Notes: generated from the letters alone by a model not told the origin. Shown: positions 34,570-42,556, numbered from the stretch's first letter. The stretch: DNA of 64,000 bases from QAMX01 sp964448855 (GCA_964448855.1 CAYUXI010000004.1:58568-122567), one strand, 5' to 3'. A program made the numbers and translations.

Positions 34570-35242
34570 GTTCGGCCTCCGGCGCATTGGATGCAGTTAG
34601 CTGCTTCCGGGCGGCCAGCCGGTGAATCGGCATTCCGGCCGCTGCAAACTTTTCTTCGTACTCGGTCGGAATATTCGGCAGATCGGTCGCGTGGAGGTCG
34701 TATGTCACGCCGTCCAGCAGGAAGCCATTGCCTGAAAATTCCTCCAGACTGAACTCGAACAGGTCACGGTTGTCCGTCTTGAAATACAAAACGCCGTCAT
34801 CCGCCAAAAGATTCCGGTAAATCTCCAGAAACGTCCGATAGGTCAACCGCCGCTTGGCGTGACGCTTGCTCGGCCATGGATCGGAAAAGTTCAGGTAGAT
34901 GATATCCACTTCACCGGGCGCAAACAGCTCGGACAGCATCGCACAGTCTCCACTTAGAAACCGGAGATTCTGTACCTGCTCCGACGCGGCACGCTCCATG
35001 CCGACGACCAGCGCCTCATTTACGCGATCCATCGCGATCAGACAGCAGGATGGGTCAGCCTGTGCTGTCCGAATGGCAAAACCGCCCTTCCCGCAACCGA
35101 TTTCCAAAGCCAACGTCGCATCCGCTGCTGCACCGAAAGTGGTTCGCCAGGAACCGGGTGCCGGAAACGGCGGCAAAATCTGATAACTGCTGCAGCGCTC
35201 CATGCGCGGCACAAGGTTCTTTTTTCTACGCATTCGGGCCAT
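34559..35242 (-). CDS. trmB: tRNA (guanine-N7-)-methyltransferase TrmB
   Basis: A 227-residue SAM methyltransferase making m7G46 in tRNA. The SAM site is LEIGCGKGGF near residue 48, and the catalytic signature NFSDPWPSKRHAKRRL near 115 is intact. The start RMRRKKNLVPRM is typical. ATG 35242 is chosen because the promoter start site near 35297 excludes the further upstream ATG 35302. GAAGGAG lies about 13 nt away. Confidence 0.95.
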   Translation of the reverse strand: MARMRRKKNLVPRMERCSSYQILPPFPAPGSWRTTFGAAADATLALEIGCGKGGFAIRTAQADPSCCLIAMDRVNEALVVGMERAASEQVQNLRFLSGDCAMLSELFAPGEVDIIYLNFSDPWPSKRHAKRRLTYRTFLEIYRNLLADDGVLYFKTDNRDLFEFSLEEFSGNGFLLDGVTYDLHATDLPNIPTEYEEKFAAAGMPIHRLAARKQLTASNAPEAEHDA

Positions 35243-35303
35243 ACCGAATTCAGCCACTCCTTCAACGCGGCACACGCCGCGTTCTGATTTTCTGTTTGCC
35301 ATT

Positions 35304-35333
35304 ATTATACCATGAGATCCGCTGTCATTGCAA
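35304..35333 (-). promoter_or_regulatory. Promoter of trmB
   Basis: On the minus strand TTGCAA, 18 bp and TATAAT with TGG before the -10. Confidence 0.8.
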
Positions 35334-35368
35334 GCACCGACATTTTGAAAAAAATGCCGGTGCTTTTT
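35332..35368 (+). repeat. Terminator-like hairpin between divergent promoters
   Basis: AAGCACCG, CATTTT/AAAATG and CGGTGCTT form a long stem followed by TTT. It lies upstream of both trmB and padR transcripts, overlapping the trmB -35, so it does not end any gene in view. Confidence 0.7.
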
Positions 35369-35378
35369 CAAAACCCTC

Positions 35379-35407
35379 TTGACAAACAATACTATGCATG
35401 GCATAAT
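35379..35407 (+). promoter_or_regulatory. Promoter and possible operator of padR
   Basis: TTGACA, 17 bp and CATAAT. The spacer and -10 contain ATGCATGGCAT and a repeated GGCATAA, a partly palindromic patch overlapping the promoter where a PadR dimer could bind. The operator role is inference. Confidence 0.75.
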
Positions 35408-35430
35408 ATAAGGCATAAGGAGGCGATGCC

Positions 35431-35745
35431 TTGGATGCACAATTGAAACGCGGTATGCTGGAGGCCTGTGTCCTGGCCGTCCTGGCCAAAGGTGATTCCT
35501 ATGGATACCAGATCGTCCGTGAGCTTTCATCCAAAATCGCACTGTCGGAATCAACGTTGTATCCGATCCTGAAGCGCCTGGAAAGCAGTCAATGCCTGAA
35601 TGTGTACACGATGGAGCACAATGGCCGGCTGCGGAAATACTATCAGATTACTGACCAGGGGCGAGCCAAAATTCAGGTTTTCCTGACCGAATGGGAAGAA
35701 GTCCAGCGCGTATATCAGTTTATCAGAGGAGTGGTTATGCCGTGA
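35431..35745 (+). CDS. PadR family transcriptional regulator
   Basis: A 104-residue winged-helix regulator. It contains ILAVLAKGDSYGYQI-like sequence (VLAVLAKGDSYGYQIV), SESTLYPILKRLE as recognition helix and YYQITDQG as the wing. It starts at TTG 35431 after AAGGAGG. The stop overlaps the DUF1700 gene start (GTGA). PadR/DUF1700 pairs in Firmicutes often respond to envelope stress. Confidence 0.92.
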   Translation: MDAQLKRGMLEACVLAVLAKGDSYGYQIVRELSSKIALSESTLYPILKRLESSQCLNVYTMEHNGRLRKYYQITDQGRAKIQVFLTEWEEVQRVYQFIRGVVMP

Positions 35746-36746
35746 CAAAAACAGCCTATCTCGCAAAATTGAAAGAATGCCTGAAGGGAATTCCAAAGGA
35801 CGAAATCAACAAAACAATTGCCTACTACAACGAAATCATCGAAGACCGGATGGAAGAAGGCCAGACAGAGGAAAAAGCGGTCGATGGTCTGGATCATCCG
35901 TCTGAGGTCGCCCGGCAGCTCCTTGTGGAATTGCTCACCCGCGCCACGGGTACGGAATCGTCGGAGACCAGTCGGCGCTCAGAGGACTATGTCCTCAAAA
36001 AACAGCAGTTTTCAACGGAGATCATCCGCGAAGTGCTCCTCCGGGAAGAAAATGCACCCATCCGGATTGAACGTTCCCCTGATGAATGGATTCATCTGTC
36101 GTATGGGGAGAACGAGAGTGAGCGCTATGAGCTTCAGCAAACGGACGGCTGCCTCTCGGTGATCAAACGCCGTGTGCGGACGAAACGCTCCAACTGGAAC
36201 AATCGGTGCAATCCGCCGGTGCTGACCATCGCCCTGCCGCAGCAGATGACCGGTCGAGTGACGGCCGAAAGCGTCAACGCCGGTATCTCCGCGGTGCAGA
36301 TTCAGCTGGTGGGTGAGCTGCGCCTGAAAACATCGAATGCTCGTCTGCGACTGGAAGAATGTACAGCCCAGTCGATCACTGCACTGACAAGCAACGCGAG
36401 TATCACCCTGAAGAACGTGCAGGCGGAGCAGGGAGCGACAGCCATAACCGCCAACGGCGGGATTCAGGCGAGCAATGTCCATTGCGGCTCCGCGCTGAAG
36501 CTGCAAACCGAGAACGCCAATATCTCGTTTGAACAGGTGACGGCTGGAACGGAGCTGACGTTCCGAACCGCCAACGGTACGATTGTCGGTCATCTCACGG
36601 AGCCGACCGACACCTTCCGGATCATCAGCCGTACCTCGAACGGCTCCAGCAGTCTGCCGACGAAATGGGGAAAGGGCCCGATTCAGCTGACCGCTACAAC
36701 GAGCAACGGCAACATCCGGATCGATTTCCCAGACAGCGATGATTGA
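35742..36746 (+). CDS. DUF1700 (HAAS) and DUF4097 domain protein
   Basis: A 334-residue protein. Residues 1-75 are a DUF1700/HAAS helical domain (LAKLKECLKGIPKDE ... YYNEIIEDRMEEG). From about 180 to the end is a DUF4097-type beta-helix: repeated strands with TSNARL, TSNASI, TANGGI, TENANI, TANGTI and TSNGNI at regular spacing of roughly 20 residues. No transmembrane helix is obvious, unlike many relatives. The start is GTG 35742, coupled to padR. It is probably the target or partner of the PadR regulator; function unknown. Confidence 0.85.
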   Translation: MTKTAYLAKLKECLKGIPKDEINKTIAYYNEIIEDRMEEGQTEEKAVDGLDHPSEVARQLLVELLTRATGTESSETSRRSEDYVLKKQQFSTEIIREVLLREENAPIRIERSPDEWIHLSYGENESERYELQQTDGCLSVIKRRVRTKRSNWNNRCNPPVLTIALPQQMTGRVTAESVNAGISAVQIQLVGELRLKTSNARLRLEECTAQSITALTSNASITLKNVQAEQGATAITANGGIQASNVHCGSALKLQTENANISFEQVTAGTELTFRTANGTIVGHLTEPTDTFRIISRTSNGSSSLPTKWGKGPIQLTATTSNGNIRIDFPDSDD

Positions 36747-36772
36747 CGTCCGGTGAAAAACTGTGGTATAAT
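36743..36772 (+). promoter_or_regulatory. Promoter of ttcA-like gene
   Basis: TTGACG, 18 bp and TATAAT with TGTGG before the -10. The -35 overlaps the stop codon of the previous gene. Confidence 0.82.
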
Positions 36773-36775
36773 AGA

Positions 36776-36805
36776 GCCGCCCGGTTCTTCCGGGCGGCTA
36801 TTTTT
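36776..36805 (+). terminator. Terminator of the padR-DUF1700 transcript
   Basis: GCCGCCCGG, TTCTT and CCGGGCGGC, then TATTTTT. The expected start of the ttcA-like transcript falls inside the left arm, so only the upstream transcript would form the full stem. Confidence 0.8.
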
Positions 36806-36820
36806 GAAAGGATGCACGGT

Positions 36821-37570
36821 ATGCAGAAAATTCTGAGTCATGTGCGCCGCTGCGCAGAAGATTTTGATATGTTTCAGGAGGGCGACTCCGTGGCCGTCGG
36901 CGTTTCCGGCGGAAAAGACAGCCTGACCGTCCTCTGTACGCTGGCTCGACTGGCCAAATTCTACCCACAAAAATTTGAAGTCAAGGCGATCAGCCTCGAT
37001 CTCGGCTACACGGAGATGGATTTTACTCCGGTGGAAGACCTCTGCAAAACACTGGACGTGCCCTATCAGGTGATTCACACCGATATCAAAACCGTCGTCT
37101 TTGATATCCGAAAAGAAGAAAATCCGTGCTCCCTCTGCGCCAATATGCGCCGGGGCGCTCTGAATAACGCAGCCAAAGCCTGGGGGTGCAATAAGGTTGC
37201 ACTGGGTCACCATCTGGATGATGCCGTGGATACGTTCCTGCTCTCTCTGATCTACGAAGGGCGCTTGTCCTGCTTCGCCCCGGTCACTTATCTCGATCGC
37301 ATCGGCATCACCATGGTTCGCCCACTGCTGTACTGCCGCGAATACGAAATCCGCTCCTTTGCTCAGCGCGTTTCGCTGCCGGTCGTCAAAAATGCCTGCC
37401 CGGCCGATCAGGACTCCAAACGAAAACGCGTCAAGGAGCTCGCTGCCGTCCTCCGGGACGAACGGGCCGATATCTATGAAAAGGTGTTCGGCGCCATGCG
37501 TCGGCTCCCACTGCCCGGCTGGGAAACCAAATCATCCGCCACGCCTGCACCAGCTGAAACACAGGGCTGA
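36821..37570 (+). CDS. TtcA-like tRNA thiolation ATPase
   Basis: A 249-residue PP-loop protein of the TtcA/TtuA group that activates tRNA bases for sulfur transfer. The PP-loop is VGVSGGKDSLT near residue 27, CSLCANMRRG supplies two cluster Cys near 105 and NACPAD the third near 188. GHHLDDAVDTFLLSL is typical. E. coli TtcA makes 2-thiocytidine 32; the exact base here is not certain. ATG 36821 has AAAGGA 8 nt upstream. Confidence 0.87.
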   Translation: MQKILSHVRRCAEDFDMFQEGDSVAVGVSGGKDSLTVLCTLARLAKFYPQKFEVKAISLDLGYTEMDFTPVEDLCKTLDVPYQVIHTDIKTVVFDIRKEENPCSLCANMRRGALNNAAKAWGCNKVALGHHLDDAVDTFLLSLIYEGRLSCFAPVTYLDRIGITMVRPLLYCREYEIRSFAQRVSLPVVKNACPADQDSKRKRVKELAAVLRDERADIYEKVFGAMRRLPLPGWETKSSATPAPAETQG

Positions 37571-37725
37571 GTCCATCAACGAATTTTCAAAATAAAAACG
37601 GACTCTGCTGCATATCATATAGAATCAAACAAGACAGACATTCTGAAACTGACAAAAAATAGAAACGATTCCAATCAAACAGAGAATTATAACACACTAC
37701 AACAGCACGTTCGCCGTTTATTTGC

Positions 37726-37754
37726 TTGCGAATTGTGGAAAAATCTGGTATGAT
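37726..37754 (+). promoter_or_regulatory. Promoter of HTH-serine dehydratase gene
   Basis: TTGCGA, 17 bp and TATGAT with TGG before the -10. The 224-bp gap before this gene is AT-rich and otherwise shows nothing recognisable. Confidence 0.75.
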
Positions 37755-37794
37755 AACACTGGAATACACGCAAACATAGAAGGAGTGCTTTCAA

Positions 37795-39270
37795 ATGTCA
37801 ATAGGAAAGAATATCGCAAGGTTCAGAAAAAATAAGGGGATGACACAGGAAGCATTTGGCCGAATGATCGGTGTATCCAACCAGGCGGTTTCCAAGTGGG
37901 AGTCCGGCGCGACCATGCCGGATGTCATGCTGCTGCCGACGATTGCCGGGAAGCTCGGCGTATCGCTGGAGGAGCTGTACGGTCTGGAACCGCGCAGCCT
38001 GTCCGCATCGTCGGAGCGCACGGTGCGCCCGCCGCGCCGGGGGATGGAATCGCTCCGCAACCTGTACCGCATCGGCGTGGGGCCGTCCAGCTCGCACACC
38101 ATGGGGCCGGAGAAAATCAGCCGGATTTTTCAGTCCCGCTTTCCGGATGCCGACCGCTATCAAGCGATTCTGTATGGCTCGCTGGCACTGACCGGCCGCG
38201 GCCACGGAACCGATCGCGCCATTCAAAAGGTCTTTGGCGACCGCGTCGAGGTGATCTTTGATCAGCACAATACCGACGTCGAATTTCCCAATACCATGGA
38301 TATGATCGCCATCTACGGCAGCCGGACAGAGCGCCAACGCGCCTATAGCCTCGGCGGCGGCGCAATCGCCTTCGCCAATGAACCGCAGCAGGAAGAGCTG
38401 CCGTATCCGCTGACTTCATTTTACGATATTTCGGAATCCATCAAAAACCGTGGAATGCGCATCTATGACTACGTGCGCGAATGCGAAGGCAATGCCATTT
38501 TTGACGATTTGAGCGATGTCTGGCGCCAGATGAAGGCATCGATCAAGGAAGGAACCGAGACAGAAGGCGTGCTGCCGGGTGGTCTGGGCGTCGAACGCAA
38601 AGCGCGCTTCCTGCTGAAATCGCGCCATATCGGCGAAACCGATGTCATTCGGGAGAATCGCCTGATCTCCGCCTATGCCTTTGCTGTCAGTGAACAGAAT
38701 GCAGCCGGCGGTGTCATTGTCACGGCTCCGACCTGCGGCTCCTGTGGCGTCATGCCCGCGGTTCTGTTTTTTATGCAGCAGAAATACGGGTTCAGCGATG
38801 CGGAAATCTGCAACGCACTGGCGACAGGCGGCATCATCGGTAACCTCATCAAGACCAACGCCAGCATCAGCGGCGCAGAATGCGGCTGTCAGGCCGAAAT
38901 CGGATCGGCCTGCGCGATGGCTGCAGCGGCGCTGGCAGAGCTTTATGAACTCAATCTGGAACAAATCGAATACGCGTCCGAAATCGCCATCGAGCATCAT
39001 CTGGGTCTGACGTGTGACCCGGTCAAGGGTCTGGTGCAGATTCCGTGCATCGAGCGCAACGCGGTGGCGGCCATGCGCGCCTTCGACGCGGTGACGCTTT
39101 CCAATTTCCTGGCAAAAACCCGAAACGTGTCGTTCGATACCATTGTCGAAACCATGTACGAGACGGGCAAGGATCTCTATTGCGGCTATCGGGAAACCAG
39201 CGTCAACGGCCTGGCCAAGTTCTACGTCAGCAACGACCCGAACCGCACCAATGACTCGGTGCAGATCTGA
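37795..39270 (+). CDS. XRE-type HTH fused to single-chain L-serine dehydratase
   Basis: A 491-residue fusion. Residues 1-66 are a Cro/CI-type HTH (GMTQEAFGRMIGVSNQAVSK with the recognition helix near 27-37). A basic linker follows to about 83. Met84 onward is an iron-sulfur L-serine ammonia-lyase with both beta (GPSSSHTMGP, 96-105) and alpha regions (APTCGSCGVMPA from 311, AECGCQAEIGSAC 361-373, NAVAAMRAFDA near 422). It deaminates L-serine to pyruvate. Cluster ligands are expected among Cys314, Cys363/365 and Cys373. The frame is open throughout with no internal stop. A weak internal start at Met84 (GGGG adjacent) could make a free enzyme. AAGGAG precedes ATG 37795. Confidence 0.9.
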   Translation: MSIGKNIARFRKNKGMTQEAFGRMIGVSNQAVSKWESGATMPDVMLLPTIAGKLGVSLEELYGLEPRSLSASSERTVRPPRRGMESLRNLYRIGVGPSSSHTMGPEKISRIFQSRFPDADRYQAILYGSLALTGRGHGTDRAIQKVFGDRVEVIFDQHNTDVEFPNTMDMIAIYGSRTERQRAYSLGGGAIAFANEPQQEELPYPLTSFYDISESIKNRGMRIYDYVRECEGNAIFDDLSDVWRQMKASIKEGTETEGVLPGGLGVERKARFLLKSRHIGETDVIRENRLISAYAFAVSEQNAAGGVIVTAPTCGSCGVMPAVLFFMQQKYGFSDAEICNALATGGIIGNLIKTNASISGAECGCQAEIGSACAMAAAALAELYELNLEQIEYASEIAIEHHLGLTCDPVKGLVQIPCIERNAVAAMRAFDAVTLSNFLAKTRNVSFDTIVETMYETGKDLYCGYRETSVNGLAKFYVSNDPNRTNDSVQI

Positions 39271-39311
39271 AGCAAATCGCCGAAAATACGCGCAAAGGAG
39301 GATTGCACTGT

Positions 39312-39953
39312 ATGCAGATTCTGTGGGACTGGAACGGAACCCTGCTGGATGATGTGGAAATCAGCCGCAGCATCCTGAATACCATGCTGAGCCGCCGGAA
39401 CCTGCCGACCGTCTCTCCGGAACGCTATCGCGATATTTTCATGTTCCCCGTGGAAGAGTATTATCGCCTGGCCGGCTTCGATTTTTCAAAGGAGCCCTAT
39501 CCGCTCATCGCGCAGGAATACATCGACGCTTATCCGATTGCTTCCCGAAACGCGTCTCTTGTTCCGGGCGCCGCACGGATTGTGGAACGGTTTGCAGCCG
39601 CCGGGCTTCGCCAGACCATCGTCTCCGCCTGCGAAACAACGGCACTGCGCAAACAGGTGGCGTCGTTTGGCCTGACACGCTTCTTTGACGGAATTTTCGG
39701 CGCAGGGGACGGATACGGCGGCGGAAAAATCGAAGTCGCGCGTGCCTGGCTGGCACAGACCGGCAGTGCGGACACGGATGCCATCTTCGTCGGCGACACC
39801 CTGCACGACTGCGAAACGGCTTGCGCCATCGGCTGCCGTCCGGTGCTGTTTGCCGGTGGCCACCAGAGCCGGAGCCGTCTGGAATCCTCCGGAGAACAGG
39901 TCATTGACCGGCTGGAAGAACTCGATTCCATCATTTTCAAAACAATCAACTGA
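39312..39953 (+). CDS. HAD superfamily phosphatase
   Basis: A 213-residue HAD hydrolase of phosphoglycolate phosphatase-like type. Motif I is DWNGTLLDD (Asp6, with Asn replacing the usual second Asp as in some relatives), motif II VSACE, motif III GGKIEVA and motif IV FVGDTLHDCE. AAAGGAGG lies 11 nt before ATG 39312; a TTG at 39303 is too close. It is likely cotranscribed with the serine dehydratase and the lipid kinase. Substrate unknown. Confidence 0.85.
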   Translation: MQILWDWNGTLLDDVEISRSILNTMLSRRNLPTVSPERYRDIFMFPVEEYYRLAGFDFSKEPYPLIAQEYIDAYPIASRNASLVPGAARIVERFAAAGLRQTIVSACETTALRKQVASFGLTRFFDGIFGAGDGYGGGKIEVARAWLAQTGSADTDAIFVGDTLHDCETACAIGCRPVLFAGGHQSRSRLESSGEQVIDRLEELDSIIFKTIN

Positions 39954-39968
39954 AAGGCGGGAGAAAAA

Positions 39969-40946
39969 ATGGCCAATCGGCTGCTATTTCTTGTCAATGT
40001 CACAGCGGGCAAGGGCCGCATCAAGTCGAAACTGGCGGATGTCGTGGATTTGTTTGTCCGCCATGGCTATGACGTGACCATCTACACCACACAGTCCAGA
40101 GACGATGCACGGCGCGTGGCGGCACAGCGGGCAGATGAGTTCGATCTGATCGTCTGCTCCGGCGGTGACGGAACGCTGAGCGAGGTGGTCAACGGCCTGA
40201 TGATTCATCCGGGTGCCAAACCGGCGCTGGGCTATCTGCCCATGGGGACGACCAATGACTTTGCCCGATCGCTGAAAATTCCCGCCGCAGATATCCTTCG
40301 GGCTGCGGAGCTGGCCGCAACCGGCCAGGCCTGCCCGCTGGATGTCGGCTCCTTCAATGGGAAATTCTTTACATACAGCGCGGCGTTCGGCGCGTTCAGC
40401 GATGTGCCGTATATCACCCCACAGAAATCCAAAAATATTTTTGGCCACGGCGCTTATATCCTGCAGGGCATGGAATGCTTGCCGACCCTGAAATCCTATC
40501 GCTGCACCGTCCGGTATGACGATCAGACCATTACCGATGACTTCCTGTTCGGCATGATCACCAACTCGGACTCCATCGGCGGCTTCCGCGGCCTGTGCGG
40601 CATGGATGTGGATTTGGCAGACGGCAAGTTTGAAGTCATGCTGATTCGAAAGGTGGCGTCCATTGTCGAGCTCAATAACGTCCTGATGGCGCTGCTGACA
40701 CACAACCCCACCGTTGACGGCATCTATGCCTTACGCGCATCAAAGCTGGAAATCGAATGCGAAGAGCCGCTGGCGTGGACACTGGACGGCGAATACGGCG
40801 GCGCACCGCGCACCTCCCGCATGGAAGTGAAGCGGAAAGCCATCCGCTATGTGACCGGCCTGACGACCCGAAAAGGCACTCCGGCCAAGCCAAAGGCCAA
40901 GCCGATAGTCAAGCTCGCCGACCGCCATATGGGCAAAAGACCTTGA
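39969..40946 (+). CDS. Diacylglycerol kinase family (DgkB/YegS) lipid kinase
   Basis: A 325-residue lipid kinase. The nucleotide site is VCSGGDGTLSEVVNGL near residue 62, then LPMGTTNDFARSL near 93. The C-terminal beta domain ends with LDGEYGG, the region used in DgkB. The basic tail (TRKGTPAKPKAKP) is an extra 30 residues. In Gram-positives this enzyme recycles diacylglycerol from lipoteichoic acid synthesis. AGGCGGGAG precedes ATG 39969. Confidence 0.9.
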   Translation: MANRLLFLVNVTAGKGRIKSKLADVVDLFVRHGYDVTIYTTQSRDDARRVAAQRADEFDLIVCSGGDGTLSEVVNGLMIHPGAKPALGYLPMGTTNDFARSLKIPAADILRAAELAATGQACPLDVGSFNGKFFTYSAAFGAFSDVPYITPQKSKNIFGHGAYILQGMECLPTLKSYRCTVRYDDQTITDDFLFGMITNSDSIGGFRGLCGMDVDLADGKFEVMLIRKVASIVELNNVLMALLTHNPTVDGIYALRASKLEIECEEPLAWTLDGEYGGAPRTSRMEVKRKAIRYVTGLTTRKGTPAKPKAKPIVKLADRHMGKRP

Positions 40947-40971
40947 CAAACACGAAATGATGTGCTATAAT
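40943..40971 (+). promoter_or_regulatory. Consensus promoter of orphan leader unit
   Basis: TTGACA, 17 bp and TATAAT with TGTGC before the -10, overlapping the end of the lipid kinase gene. Confidence 0.92.
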
Positions 40972-40977
40972 TCCTCA

Positions 40978-41182
40978 AATTTTACGGAGAAAGGGATACG
41001 GCAATGCGCGGTTCATTCCTCCAAAACAGACAACCGACGATGACTACATCCGGCAAAATGTCTTTGACTTCGCCGAGTCTGTATTGTCGTACCCAAAACA
41101 CAGAATCTACGCCGAACCAGTGAGATGATGTGGGAAATCGGACGATGTCGGTCGAAATCATCGACCGGCATCGTTTTTTTCT
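40978..41182 (+). ncRNA. Promoter-to-terminator unit of about 205 nt: small RNA or short coding transcript
   Basis: Transcription expected from about 40978 reaches a terminator at 41144-41182 without passing a normal gene. Inside it ATG 41004 with AAAGGG 9 nt upstream opens a 39-codon frame ending at 41123. Another frame is open from before 41009 to 41129 with protein-like composition (PKQTTDDDYIRQN, FDFAESVLSYPKH) but has no standard start; a one-base shift after ATG 41004 would join them. I cannot tell a regulatory RNA, a leader for the next gene or a decayed gene apart. Confidence 0.45.
41144..41182 (+). terminator. Terminator ending the orphan unit
   Basis: CGATG with one bulge and CGGTCGA pair with TCGACCG and CATCG around AATCA, then TTTTTTT. 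It lies 50 nt upstream of the QueG-GNAT fusion start. Confidence 0.9.
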
Positions 41183-41231
41183 GAGGAAAAATCGAGCGAA
41201 ACTGGCACGGATCTGCGTGAAAGGAGATTCC

Positions 41232-42440
41232 ATGAATACAGAAAACAAGACGTACAATGATACAATTGCAGCATATCTGCAAAAACAGGAAATCCCGTTG
41301 TTCGGATTTGCCGATCTGTCGGAACTGCCCCAGACCTGCAGACAGGGCTTTCGGTATGGCATCTGCTTCGCCATCCCACTGACTGTTTTCCCAGAGACGG
41401 AACAGCCGCCGTCCAAAGCCTATTATGACGAGTATAAGCGCATCAATCGCAAACTGAAGGAAACCAGCCTTGCATTGGAAAAAGTCATCTGCACAAACGG
41501 ATATCAGGCATATTCGCTGGCCAGAAACCGGCAAAGTGAAGATTTCAGAACCATCCTGCCCTTCAAGACACTTGCTACACGCGCAGGGCTTGGCTGGATC
41601 GGCAAATCTTCGCTTCTGGTGACGCGCAGCTATGGTGCCGCGATTCGACTGAATGGCGTGATCACGGATTTGCCACTCGAAACGGCAGAACCGGTCAACA
41701 CATCCTTCTGTGGCAACTGCCGTCGCTGTGTGGAAGCCTGTCCGGCACAGGCGATTACAGGCAATCACTGGCCTCTTCATGGTGATCGAAATGATCTGAT
41801 CGACCCGATTGCCTGCAAACAAAAGGTGATTGAGCGTGGTGAAGCGATGGGCATTACCGTGGGAAGCTGTGGAATCTGCCTGGCTGTGTGCCCCTGGACA
41901 AACAAATATATCCAACGTCTGGAAAAATCACCGGTCATTGAGGAAGCTCTCACGGATGACCATGAAACAATACGGGATGTCATTCATCGCAGCTTTTTGA
42001 CGGTTGCGGATGAATTTGGGCTGACGCCGGAAAACTGCCCGAAATATACCGGATTTCTCCCGTTGGAGGCATTGAATGCGCAAAGGGAGCGCGGGTGGAA
42101 ACTGTATCAATGCCGTGCCGGTCAGAAAGTAGTGGGCTGTATGGCGCTGTCCGATGAAGGAAACGGATGCTTTGAATTGCATGAACTGGCGGTTCTACCG
42201 GAATATCGACATCACGGGTATGGAACGCAACTTTTAGAAACCGCCGGGAAAATCATCCGGACATCCGGCGGGAATCTCCTGAAAATCAGCATTCTGGAAG
42301 AAAATGCCCGTCTGAAAAACTGGTATATGGCCAAAGGATTTGTACATATGGGCACCCGAAAATTTCCACATTTGCCGTTTACCAGCGGATATCTGGAATG
42401 GAACCTGTCCGACCACGAACAACCAACCAGCGCACTGTGA
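41232..42440 (+). CDS. QueG-like [4Fe-4S] protein fused to GNAT acetyltransferase
   Basis: A 402-residue fusion. Residues 1-235 resemble epoxyqueuosine reductase: ATRAGLGWIGKSSLLVT (116-131) and two ferredoxin-type clusters, CGNCRRCVEACP (160-171) and CGICLAVCP (213-221). Residues 236-395 are a GNAT domain starting TDDHETIRDVIHRSF, with ELHELAVLPEYRHHGYGTQLL (317-336) as the acetyl-CoA motif. AAAGGAG precedes ATG 41232. Its transcript must come through the upstream terminator or from an unseen promoter. The combined role is unknown; it could couple a redox-sensing or corrinoid domain to acetylation. Codon use looks less GC-biased than in neighbours. Confidence 0.82.
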   Translation: MNTENKTYNDTIAAYLQKQEIPLFGFADLSELPQTCRQGFRYGICFAIPLTVFPETEQPPSKAYYDEYKRINRKLKETSLALEKVICTNGYQAYSLARNRQSEDFRTILPFKTLATRAGLGWIGKSSLLVTRSYGAAIRLNGVITDLPLETAEPVNTSFCGNCRRCVEACPAQAITGNHWPLHGDRNDLIDPIACKQKVIERGEAMGITVGSCGICLAVCPWTNKYIQRLEKSPVIEEALTDDHETIRDVIHRSFLTVADEFGLTPENCPKYTGFLPLEALNAQRERGWKLYQCRAGQKVVGCMALSDEGNGCFELHELAVLPEYRHHGYGTQLLETAGKIIRTSGGNLLKISILEENARLKNWYMAKGFVHMGTRKFPHLPFTSGYLEWNLSDHEQPTSAL

Positions 42441-42503
42441 GTGAATCCAAATCGCTGTGCCGGAACAAACGAAGGTCGGAATTTCTGAAAAAACTGACAT
42501 TCA

Positions 42504-42543
42504 AAAACGCACCTGCCGTCCAATCGGACAGCAGGTGCGTTTT
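42504..42543. terminator. Bidirectional terminator
   Basis: AAAACGCACCTGC and GCAGGTGCGTTTT with a further GTCC/GGAC pair inside, between convergent genes. Confidence 0.9.
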
Positions 42544-42556
42544 GCGTTCGAAGTGT

